Source of the DNA: Gemmatimonadota bacterium | GTDB taxonomy: Bacteria; Gemmatimonadota; Gemmatimonadetes; Longimicrobiales; Gaopeijiaceae | Assembly: GCA_003567615.1 (NCBI GenBank) | Contig: PWZC01000425.1 | Span: 1-5,887 of the forward strand | Reading direction: 5' to 3' | DNA length: 5,887 bases | Part shown: in pieces, positions 1-5,880 of the stretch | How positions within the stretch are numbered: the first letter of the stretch is position 1 | Layout: each line of letters opens with the position of its first letter | Made by a program: the position numbers and the translations under genes | The notes under the pieces: generated by a model | Seen by the model: only the letters and a program-made list of their open reading frames with translations | Told to the model about the DNA's origin: nothing | Databases searched by the model: none

Positions 1-311
1 CCACCAAGTTTGCGGTAAAGGCCCTCACAGAAGGGATGAGCCTGGATCTGGTGGGAACCCGGATCCGCGTCTCCAGCGTGGACCCGGGGCTGGTGGAGAC
101 CGAGTTCTCCCAGGTCCGCTTTCGGGGTGACACCGACCGGGCAGGGAAGGTCTACCGGGGGTACACGCCCCTGAGCCCCGAGGATGTGGCCGAGGTCGTC
201 CGGTACGTCGCCTCGGCCCCTCCCCACGTGAACCTGGCCCGGACCGTGGTCTACCCCACCGACCAGCGGAATCCCTACGTTCTCCATCGCCGCGACGAGG
301 GAGAGGGCTGA
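1..311 (+). CDS. Short-chain dehydrogenase/reductase (YdfG-like), C-terminal part, 5' end outside window
   Basis: This is the C-terminal 102 residues of an NAD(P)-dependent short-chain dehydrogenase/reductase, a cytosolic enzyme that interconverts a hydroxyl and a carbonyl group. The frame begins at base 3 with Thr-Lys-Phe-Ala-Val; bases 1-2 (cc) fit an Ala codon, giving the usual 'YxATK' context, so the Lys is the catalytic Lys of YxxxK and the Tyr lies just outside. Next come RVSSVDPGLVETEFSQVRF (fragment residues 22-40), the PG-x-V-x-TEFS substrate/cofactor loop typical of the YdfG/serine-3-dehydrogenase subgroup, then LSPEDVAEVV and PPHVNL, also subgroup hallmarks. The stop is TGA at 309-311. 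The ATG at base 36 is internal and not the start. The Rossmann half is missing only because of the window edge. The gene converges on the minus-strand operon and has no obvious functional link to it. The family call is secure; the substrate is unknown. Confidence 0.93.
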   Translation, partial: TKFAVKALTEGMSLDLVGTRIRVSSVDPGLVETEFSQVRFRGDTDRAGKVYRGYTPLSPEDVAEVVRYVASAPPHVNLARTVVYPTDQRNPYVLHRRDEGEG

Positions 312-320
312 GCCGCGTAT

Positions 321-342
321 GGGGGACCGTCACCCTTCCCCC
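321..342. terminator. Weak hairpin in convergent gap (possible bidirectional terminator)
   Basis: In the 59-bp gap between the two convergent stop codons, GGGGGA (321-326) pairs perfectly with TCCCCC (337-342) around a 10-nt loop. The position suits a shared terminator, but no run of T follows the stem on either strand, so it is not a canonical intrinsic terminator. The gap holds nothing else recognisable. Confidence 0.25.
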
Positions 343-370
343 GGCGCCAGTCCGTTTCTGCCAGGCCTCC

Positions 371-1645
371 TCAGAAAAACACGCTGAGGGCAACGAAGCC
401 GATGAGGGGAGTGGCCCCGTGCTCCGATCGGAACGCGGGGGAGGGACCCTCCGTCCGGGCCCCCGGGCCGAGACCGGCATACCCGCCCAGGCGCAGGGAG
501 ACCTCATCGGCCAGCGACCAGGTGAGGCCCGGAGACAGAAGGGCGCTCCCGTCACCGAGGCTGACAAGCGACAGGAAGCTGGTTGAGATCAGGGGGTGTA
601 TCTGCCATGATACGTTAAGGATAGCGGCATCCCGGCCCAGCACTGAGAGCTCTCCTCGAGACGCCGGCTGTGAGAGAGCCACCTCCGCCAGCTCCCGGGG
701 GCCGGCAGCCCCGAACTCGTCGCGCTGAATCTCTGCCACCACCCGTAGATCCCGCTCCAGGACCTCCATGAGTCGGTCGACTCCGAAGGCGGCTCGGATC
801 ACCATTCCCTCCGCCGTCCGGCGAAGACTGCCCTCTGCCCTGAGCCCAACTTCACCCAGGGATCCGGCAGAGGCGACGGCCAGAGCGGCCCGGTCGTGGA
901 GGAGCCCGCCCCAGGCCGACACCTCCCACCCCGCCAGAAGTTGCTGACGCCTTACCAGGGCCGTCCAACTCTCCCCTCCGCCAGGTACCGGAGCGGGGCG
1001 CACGACCACATCCACCTCGGAGAACGGACCGGTGAAGACCACGGCCCGAAGGGCATCGACCCCCGCTCGATACTCCCGGAAGGGGTCAGCCGGATCGAAG
1101 GGTACGAAGGGGTCTGCCGGGGTGAAGTAGAGCGTCGTTGCCCAGGATACGGTCTGCCTCCCGGCGGTGATCCGTGCCCGCTGTCCGAGATCCACCGAAG
1201 CACTGAACCGGTCCAGGCCCTGGAACCATCCCACCCGGCGCCGATCCATAAGGGATCCCTGGAGATTGAGCCAGGGTGCCGCCGGTTCCGCGCCTTCGAA
1301 GCCCCGTCCCAGCGCCACCTCGTCGGAACGGAGGGTAAGCGTCGTCTCCCACGCCGCATCGAGGCGGACGGGCCCCAGGGATCCCCGCGACATGAGGCGC
1401 AGGCGCTGGACATCCAGCAGCCCGGACGGCCCCAGGACCGACGATTCGCTGGCCGCAGCGGCGTGGAGGTAATAGCCCGATACCGCTGGGAGTTGGGCAG
1501 AGGCCACCTGCGGCACGAGGCCGGCGGCCAGAGCCACCAACGCCAGATGCCCCAGGACCCTGCACTCCGGCCGGAACTCCCACCGAAGGGGGATCCACCC
1601 TGAGACCCTTCGCCGGAGCCGGCAGGCGAAAAGGCGGACCGTCAC
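371..1645 (-). CDS. Secreted outer-membrane beta-barrel protein, DUF1302/porin-like
   Basis: Predicted outer-membrane beta-barrel of 424 residues, last gene of the operon. An Arg-rich N-terminus leads into a hydrophobic stretch (about 31-47) ending in VASA/QLPA, a good signal peptidase I site after residue 50. The mature part has alternating amphipathic segments, many Gly, Ser and aromatic residues, no long hydrophobic helix, and ends in the Phe-terminated beta-signal LIGFVALSVFF. The segment GRQTVSWATTLYFTPADPF (162-180), followed by PFDPADPFREYRAGVDALRA, resembles the 'GRQ..xWG...f.P.D..nP' region of DUF1302 and related porins; I recognised this by eye, not by search. The GTG start overlaps the ATPase stop (GTGA), with a purine-rich GGGGGCGGA just upstream. 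This start gives an unusually long 50-residue leader, but no better ATG or GTG is visible in frame. Role inferred from context: outer-membrane acceptor or exit channel for the ABC/LolA-like system. Other kinds of outer-membrane protein remain possible. Confidence 0.82.
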   Translation of the reverse strand: MTVRLFACRLRRRVSGWIPLRWEFRPECRVLGHLALVALAAGLVPQVASAQLPAVSGYYLHAAAASESSVLGPSGLLDVQRLRLMSRGSLGPVRLDAAWETTLTLRSDEVALGRGFEGAEPAAPWLNLQGSLMDRRRVGWFQGLDRFSASVDLGQRARITAGRQTVSWATTLYFTPADPFVPFDPADPFREYRAGVDALRAVVFTGPFSEVDVVVRPAPVPGGGESWTALVRRQQLLAGWEVSAWGGLLHDRAALAVASAGSLGEVGLRAEGSLRRTAEGMVIRAAFGVDRLMEVLERDLRVVAEIQRDEFGAAGPRELAEVALSQPASRGELSVLGRDAAILNVSWQIHPLISTSFLSLVSLGDGSALLSPGLTWSLADEVSLRLGGYAGLGPGARTEGPSPAFRSEHGATPLIGFVALSVFF

Positions 1646-2385
1646 TCCGCCCCCACCGGCGCCAGTACCCAGTCCGGGAGCGTCCCCGGCTGCTTCTGTG
1701 CATCCCGCTCCACATGGCCGTCCACGAGGCGGATGATCCGCCTGGCCCTCCGCATGACCCGCGGGTCATGGGTGCAGAAGATGAAGGTCACGTTCCGCTC
1801 CTGGTTCAGGAGCTCCATGATCCCCAGGAGGGCGTCGCTGGCCTGGGTATCGAGATTCGCAGTGGGCTCATCGGCCAACACGAGCGCGGGGGCGCCCAGG
1901 ACGGCCCGCGCCACGGCGACCCGCTGCTGCTGACCGCCGGAGAGTGCGCCGGGACGCCGATCCTCAAGTCCCCCGAGCCCGATCTCGTGGAAGAGTCGGC
2001 GTACCGCCTGTCTCCGCTCGTCTCGAGCGACGCCGCGGAGCATGAGGGGGAATTCGGCGTTCTCCAGCGCCGTGAGGACCGGGAGGAGGTTGTAGGCCTG
2101 GAAGACGAAACCGATTCGCTCGAGTCGTAGCTGCGCCCGTTCCGGCTCGGACATGGCGCCCACATCGCGCCCGTCCACCCGAACCTCCCCCCGGGTGGGG
2201 TCGGTGAGCCCTCCGATGAGGTTCACCAGGGTGGTCTTGCCCGAACCCGACGGCCCGCAAAGGGCCACGAATTCCCCGGGCTCGATGACCAGCGAGACGT
2301 CGTGGACGGCGTGGACCGCCGTATCGCCCTCGCCGAACGTCTTCCAGAGGCCTCGGGTCTCCACCGCAGGGTACGCTTCATTCAT
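1642..2385 (-). CDS. ABC transporter ATP-binding protein, LolD/MacB family
   Basis: Cytosolic ATPase subunit, 247 residues, that powers the two FtsX-type permeases encoded just upstream. All catalytic motifs are present: Walker A GPSGSGKT (44-51), Q-loop Gln96 in FVFQAYNLLPVLTALEN, signature LSGGQQQR (148-155), Walker B LVLADEP with catalytic Glu173, D-loop NLD (177-179) and switch His206 in CTHDP. The Q-loop context 'FQ.YNLLP.LTA.EN' is characteristic of the LolD/MacB/FtsE-type lipoprotein-release and macrolide-export group rather than importers. Length is close to the family norm, with about 20 extra C-terminal residues (KQPGTLPDWVLAPVGAE). The ATG start overlaps the upstream permease stop by 8 bp; the Shine-Dalgarno match is weak, consistent with coupled translation. 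The stop overlaps the barrel gene as GTGA. Family assignment is firm. Whether the substrate is a lipoprotein, a lipid or a small molecule cannot be told from the ATPase. Confidence 0.96.
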   Translation of the reverse strand: MNEAYPAVETRGLWKTFGEGDTAVHAVHDVSLVIEPGEFVALCGPSGSGKTTLVNLIGGLTDPTRGEVRVDGRDVGAMSEPERAQLRLERIGFVFQAYNLLPVLTALENAEFPLMLRGVARDERRQAVRRLFHEIGLGGLEDRRPGALSGGQQQRVAVARAVLGAPALVLADEPTANLDTQASDALLGIMELLNQERNVTFIFCTHDPRVMRRARRIIRLVDGHVERDAQKQPGTLPDWVLAPVGAE

Positions 2386-3658
2386 CGGTCTTCATTGCCT
2401 CCGCCGGCTCGATTCGGGTGGCGTGCCAGGCCGGGTACAGGGTCGCCACGATGCCGATGGCGATGACGATGGTCAGGATGGCTATGACGTCGGAGGCCAG
2501 CACAGCCGGGGGGATCACAGGGTCGATCACCGAGCCGGCAAAGGCCAGCTCGCCTCCGAACAGGAACGAGATGTCCACACCGTCCCGGAACACTCCCATG
2601 GAGATAGCCAGTCCCAGGAGCATGCCCACCAGCCCGCTGGCCACCGTGAGGATGACCCCTTCCACCAGGACCATGGCTCCCACCGCTCGGCGGTTCAGCC
2701 CCAGGGCCCGTAACACGCCGAACTCCCGGGTACGGTTCAGTACTGCCATGAGGATGGAGTTCACCACCGCCAGCGCCACGATACCCAGGAGCACCAGGAG
2801 CATGATGTAGGTCTGGACGGTATCCGCCCGAAGCCCGGCGTAGAGGTCCGGCATGGCCTCCCACCAGGGCCGCACGGCAAGCCGTTCCGGCCCCACCCCC
2901 TCTCCGGCGAGGTGAGACCGCACGGCGTCGGCGATGTCTCCGGTGCGCTGGTCCGACATCAGGATCACACTCACCGAGGTGGCATCGTCGCCGATCTCGA
3001 GCCACTCCCTGGCCGTGGGCAGGGGAAGCTGCACCACGCCACGATCCACCTCGGGGATGCCGGATCGGAAGATCCCCGTGACCAGGACCAGCTGACTCTC
3101 AAGATCTCCTTCGGCCCCGGCCGCCATGAGCACGAGACGGGATCCCAGCTCCAGTCGCAGGCGCTCCGCCACCCCGATTCCCACGATGGCCTCGAGTCGG
3201 TCGTCCGCCGTCAGGTAGCGGCCTTCCACCACCTGCCCTGCAAGGAAGGAGGTCTCGGCCTCCAGCGTCGGATCCACGCCGGTGATGCGAACCGGGATGG
3301 ATGAGGTGGCGGATTGGGCCAGCCCGCCCACATTCAGCTGCGGGAACACCGCCACCAATTCCCCCGGAGGGACCGAGCCCTCCACCGCCGCCAACACGCG
3401 GGTCAGGTCGGGCGAGGCGATGCGGTCGGCCAGGTCCTGGGACCCCATGTAGTCGGGGTGCTCCATGGCGATATGGCCCGTGCCCATCCGTGTCGCCGTG
3501 TCCACGTACACAAGGTGGGCGCCCCCCTCCAGAGACCGCACGAACATGAGGAGTCCGACCCCCAGCACCATGGCGGACGCCGTGAGGAGGCTCCGCCGGA
3601 GTTGCCGCCGCAGGTTCCGGAGGGCGACCCGCCCGATCAGGAGCCAGCGTTCCATCAT
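2378..3658 (-). CDS. ABC transporter permease, FtsX/LolC-LolE-like (second copy)
   Basis: Inner-membrane permease of 426 residues with the LolC/E and MacB layout: cytoplasmic N-terminus rich in Arg (RVALRNLRRQLRRS, 10-23), TM1 about 24-41, a large periplasmic domain about 42-282, then a C-terminal FtsX domain with TM2 (283-305), TM3 (326-354) and TM4 (388-408). NRTREFGVLRALGLNRR (308-324) is the coupling-helix region that contacts the ATPase, and YPAWHATRIEPAEAM is the standard C-terminal FtsX motif. GIFRSGIPEVD (195-205) is shared with the other permease. The open frame runs back to 4213, but that extension is low-complexity Gly/Pro/Arg/His sequence lying wholly within the preceding gene in another frame. 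I therefore start at ATG 3658, which makes an ATGA overlap with the first permease; a second ATG follows immediately at 3655. It probably pairs with the other permease as a heterodimer, like LolC with LolE. Confidence 0.93.
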   Translation of the reverse strand: MMERWLLIGRVALRNLRRQLRRSLLTASAMVLGVGLLMFVRSLEGGAHLVYVDTATRMGTGHIAMEHPDYMGSQDLADRIASPDLTRVLAAVEGSVPPGELVAVFPQLNVGGLAQSATSSIPVRITGVDPTLEAETSFLAGQVVEGRYLTADDRLEAIVGIGVAERLRLELGSRLVLMAAGAEGDLESQLVLVTGIFRSGIPEVDRGVVQLPLPTAREWLEIGDDATSVSVILMSDQRTGDIADAVRSHLAGEGVGPERLAVRPWWEAMPDLYAGLRADTVQTYIMLLVLLGIVALAVVNSILMAVLNRTREFGVLRALGLNRRAVGAMVLVEGVILTVASGLVGMLLGLAISMGVFRDGVDISFLFGGELAFAGSVIDPVIPPAVLASDVIAILTIVIAIGIVATLYPAWHATRIEPAEAMKTDE

Positions 3659-4917
3659 CGGCCTGCCAGCGCTTCGGCTGCCGGGACCTGGATGGCCCGC
3701 AGCGCAGGGTAGATGGCCGCCAGCGTGGCGGTGAGGATGAGTCCCACGGCGGCTCGGATCGGATTGCCCCACGAGTGCTCCACCCGCAGGACGAACCGGA
3801 AGAGGCCGTCCAGGAACATCTGCTCCCCGGCGAGGGGGGTCAGATCCAGGGGGAAGTGCACCAGCCAGAGGACCAGGGGAAGGGCAATGACCGCCCCCGC
3901 CGCCACCGCCAGGAGCCCCAGCACCACGGCTTCTCCCCCCACCATGGCCATGATGCGGTGGGGCTTCATGCCCAGCGCCTTGACCACGGCAAACTCCCGT
4001 CGCCGCTCGAAGGTGCCCATGAGCATGGTGTTGGCGACCCCGAAGGCGGCCATGAGGAAGATCACCAACAGAATGACCCAGTTCATCCCACCGATGAGGT
4101 TGGCGAACTCCACCAGCTCGGGGCGGAATCGGGTCCATGGCTCGACCTCGATGTTCGTTCCCAATCCGGAGAGGCCCACCGAGAGGCGTTCGGCCACCTC
4201 CGGGGCATCCCATGGATTTCGCACGGCCATGGCCACCTCGTGGACGTCGTCGGGTCCCAGTGCCACCAGGAACTGGAGGTCGTCCAGTTGCAGGATCACC
4301 TGCGCTGCGTCCACTTCGGGGATTCCGGTCCGGACGATCCCGCTCACGGTGAAGAGCTCGTTTCCCATGGATCCGTCGGCGGCGGGGGCCCCCAGGACCA
4401 CCTCCTCGCCGATTCCGGTGCGAAGCTGGCGTGCCAGCTCCTGCCCGAGAAGAACCTGATGGGCGCCCGCCTCCGGCGCCGCCCCTTCCACGATCCCATC
4501 CAGGAAGTAGGTGACGCGCCGCTCCTCCTCAGGGCGGATTCCCATGAGGAGGCCCCCCCGGGAGGTGGAATCGGAGGCGATGATGCCGGCGCCGTAGAGG
4601 CGGGGGGCAGCGCCCACCACGGCGGCGTCGGAGCGAACCCGATCCAGTAGCTCCGCCAGGGGTACTCCGACGTCTCCTCCCACCACGTCCCAGAGCTCCC
4701 GCTCCGGCTCGTAGTCCGGGTTCTGGATGCGGATCTGGCCCACCATGAGGTCGGTGCCGCTCCGCACGAAGTCCGACCCCATCCCCTCCAGGATCCCGTT
4801 GAAGAGGACCACGGCGGCGAAGCCCCAGGCCAGGGCCATGGCCGTGATGATGCTCCGGCGTCGGTGCCGCCCCAGGTTCCGCCACCCCACCCGGAGCCAG
4901 AAGCCCCGGTCGGTCAC
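3655..4917 (-). CDS. ABC transporter permease, FtsX/LolC-LolE-like (first copy)
   Basis: Inner-membrane permease of 420 residues with the same architecture as its neighbour: basic N-terminus (NLGRHRRRS), TM1 about 22-43, periplasmic domain about 44-277, then FtsX-type TM2 (278-300), TM3 (325-355) and TM4 (386-405). ERRREFAVVKALGMKPHRI (304-322) is the ATPase-coupling segment and YPALRAIQVPAAEAL the C-terminal family motif. The periplasmic domain carries GQIRIQNPDY (60-69) and GIVRTGIPEVD (193-203), with counterparts in the second permease (GHIAMEHPDY, GIFRSGIPEVD), showing the two are diverged paralogues. The start is GTG, overlapping the stop of the LolA-like gene as GTGA, with a good GGAG six bases upstream. 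Family knowledge: LolC/E and MacB permeases do not pass substrate through a pore but couple ATP hydrolysis to movements of the periplasmic domain. A LolC/E-type role fits the adjacent LolA-like gene. Confidence 0.94.
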   Translation of the reverse strand: MTDRGFWLRVGWRNLGRHRRRSIITAMALAWGFAAVVLFNGILEGMGSDFVRSGTDLMVGQIRIQNPDYEPERELWDVVGGDVGVPLAELLDRVRSDAAVVGAAPRLYGAGIIASDSTSRGGLLMGIRPEEERRVTYFLDGIVEGAAPEAGAHQVLLGQELARQLRTGIGEEVVLGAPAADGSMGNELFTVSGIVRTGIPEVDAAQVILQLDDLQFLVALGPDDVHEVAMAVRNPWDAPEVAERLSVGLSGLGTNIEVEPWTRFRPELVEFANLIGGMNWVILLVIFLMAAFGVANTMLMGTFERRREFAVVKALGMKPHRIMAMVGGEAVVLGLLAVAAGAVIALPLVLWLVHFPLDLTPLAGEQMFLDGLFRFVLRVEHSWGNPIRAAVGLILTATLAAIYPALRAIQVPAAEALAGR

Positions 4918-5726
4918 GGCCCGCTCCGCAGGCGCTGGAGCGAGAAGAAGCCTTCTTCCAGGCCCACATCGAAGGCCAGGTCATCATAGATCAGCGTCGT
5001 CCGCTCTCCAGGCCGGTCCTCCGGGTGCATGGACAGCTCCGATGGAACGAGGCGCCCACCCATCGTGCGGAATCGAGCGAAGACCATGGTGCGCGCCAAC
5101 TCTCCCCGATCGTCGAAGTACCGGGCTCGCAGGGGCATGCGGTCATCCTTGCGCACCTCGAGTTCTACCCGACCCCAGACCACCGGGGCCTCGGGAAGGG
5201 GGGTCAGGGTGAACTCCCAGATCTCATCCTCGTCCCGATCTCCCTCGAAGGACACCTCGATCCGGTAGTCGTCCGCCATGCTGCTCTCCCGGACCAGGTC
5301 GTCGTAGGTGAAGTGGGACCCCATCCACGAGCCCCCCATCCCGGATCCGGGTACCTTGATGGTCCGATCCACCCGGGGGAGGGAGTTCCAGATGTCCCGG
5401 TCCACTTTGAGGGTGGCTGTGCCGGCCTCCCGGGAGGGCGACAGAACCCGCACCAGGGAGTAGTCCTGACCCAGCGACCACATCTCCATCTCCATGGTCC
5501 GGGTCCACCGCTGGGTCACCACCTCCATGCGAACCGTGCCGTGGCTGGAGTCGCCGCGAAGGAGGTCATCCACATGCCTGACGATCTCCTCGGCGGTGGC
5601 GGCGTCCGTGGTCTGGGCGGGAAGGGGCTGAGGCGGGAGGCCCAGGAGTGCCGGGCACAAGAGAAGAGCCCCCGCCAGCGTTCGGAGAAGGGGTGCCCGG
5701 GCCGGGGGGCGAAGGGGACGATTCAT
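4914..5726 (-). CDS. Periplasmic LolA-like outer membrane lipoprotein-sorting protein
   Basis: Secreted 270-residue protein, first recognised gene of the operon. Signal peptide: basic N-terminus (MNRPLRPPAR), hydrophobic core about 13-30, likely cleavage PLPA/QTT after Ala37. Cys24 sits inside the core as LLLC and is not a good lipobox, so a soluble periplasmic protein is favoured. The mature part matches the LolA/LolB-fold 'outer membrane lipoprotein-sorting' family: alternating beta strands with WSLGQDYSLVRVLSP (83-97), GTATLKVDRDIWNSLPRV (102-119), then the signature GSWMGSHFTYDDL (132-144), ending in YDDLAFDVGLEEGFFS. It is longer than classical LolA (about 180-200 residues), as is usual for this branch. 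The frame is open back to 5885, but that stretch is not secretory-like; ATG 5726 directly precedes the signal peptide and has GGAG nine bases upstream. Likely role: lipid-binding shuttle taking substrate from the ABC transporter towards the outer membrane. The substrate is not known. Confidence 0.92.
   Translation of the reverse strand: MNRPLRPPARAPLLRTLAGALLLCPALLGLPPQPLPAQTTDAATAEEIVRHVDDLLRGDSSHGTVRMEVVTQRWTRTMEMEMWSLGQDYSLVRVLSPSREAGTATLKVDRDIWNSLPRVDRTIKVPGSGMGGSWMGSHFTYDDLVRESSMADDYRIEVSFEGDRDEDEIWEFTLTPLPEAPVVWGRVELEVRKDDRMPLRARYFDDRGELARTMVFARFRTMGGRLVPSELSMHPEDRPGERTTLIYDDLAFDVGLEEGFFSLQRLRSGP
4924..4927 (-). promoter_or_regulatory. Ribosome binding site of first permease
   Basis: GGAG on the minus strand, six bases before the GTG start at 4917 and inside the 3' end of the LolA-like gene. 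It supports the non-ATG start and independent re-initiation at the GTGA overlap. Confidence 0.6.
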
Positions 5727-5735
5727 GGGATCACA

Positions 5736-5739
5736 CTCC
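5736..5739 (-). promoter_or_regulatory. Ribosome binding site of LolA-like gene
   Basis: GGAG on the minus strand (within CTGGAG), nine bases before ATG 5726. It helps decide this start over the far-upstream ATG at 5885, which would leave the signal peptide buried inside the protein. Confidence 0.6.
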
Positions 5740-5819
5740 AGTCGGGAGGGGAAACCGTCCGGATTGCGTCGGCAAGAAACGGACCAGGCGCGTCCGGGCA
5801 TCTCGAGCTCCACAGGGGG

Positions 5820-5848
5820 GCTATTCGACGCACGCACCCGCGGGACAA
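5820..5848 (-). promoter_or_regulatory. Weak sigma70-like promoter candidate for the operon
   Basis: On the minus strand, TTGTCC (5848-5843; four of six matches to TTGACA) is followed after exactly 17 bases by AATAGC (5825-5820; three of six to TATAAT), about 94 bases before the first ATG. The spacing is ideal but the -10 match is poor, and promoter rules in this lineage may differ. It would be irrelevant if the region is coding. Confidence 0.2.
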
Positions 5849-5880
5849 CAGGCGCTGGCGCACCTCTTCGAGCGCTGTTG
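5846..5880. repeat. Inverted repeat with one bulged base upstream of the operon
   Basis: The left arm caacaggcgct (5846-5856) and right arm agcgctgttg (5871-5880) are reverse complements except for one extra G in the left arm, with 14 bases between them. The ten paired positions are unlikely to be trivial, although G+C-rich DNA yields such arms by chance. No T-run follows on either strand, so it is not an intrinsic terminator. It lies 120-154 bases upstream of the first ATG and touches the promoter-like pair at 5820-5848, so an operator is possible. Confidence 0.4.

Noticed and set aside
319..387. 22-codon + strand frame starting ATGGGGGAC after the dehydrogenase stop
   Set aside because: It is too short, Pro/Gly-rich, has no ribosome binding site, and overlaps the barrel 3' end.
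25..567. 180-codon minus-strand open frame opposite the dehydrogenase
   Set aside because: It is Arg/Pro/Ser/Gly low-complexity, runs over both the dehydrogenase and the barrel 3' end, and has no ribosome binding or domain support.
896..1603. 235-codon + strand open frame opposite the barrel gene
   Set aside because: The composition is Pro/Arg/Gly/His-rich without secondary-structure logic. The opposite strand has a signal peptide, beta pattern and C-terminal Phe signature.
1086..1769. 227-codon minus-strand open frame spanning the ATPase/barrel junction
   Set aside because: It is an alternate-frame shadow of two real overlapping genes, rich in Gly/Arg/Pro and lacking motifs.
2448..2490. 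Short GATG/CGATGG repetitive pattern
   Set aside because: It simply encodes the Ile/Ala/Val-rich last membrane helix of the second permease; no unit is maintained as a true tandem repeat.
3659..4213. N-terminal 185-residue extension of the second permease frame
   Set aside because: The stretch is Gly/Pro/Arg/His-rich, has no permease features, and lies entirely inside the first permease gene in another frame. The real N-terminus (basic segment then TM1) starts at 3658 with an ATGA overlap.
3775..4650. 291-codon + strand open frame opposite the first permease
   Set aside because: The translation is His/Gln/Glu/Gly/Asp-rich with no domain, as expected for the antisense of a high-GC gene. The sense strand encodes a complete, motif-rich permease.
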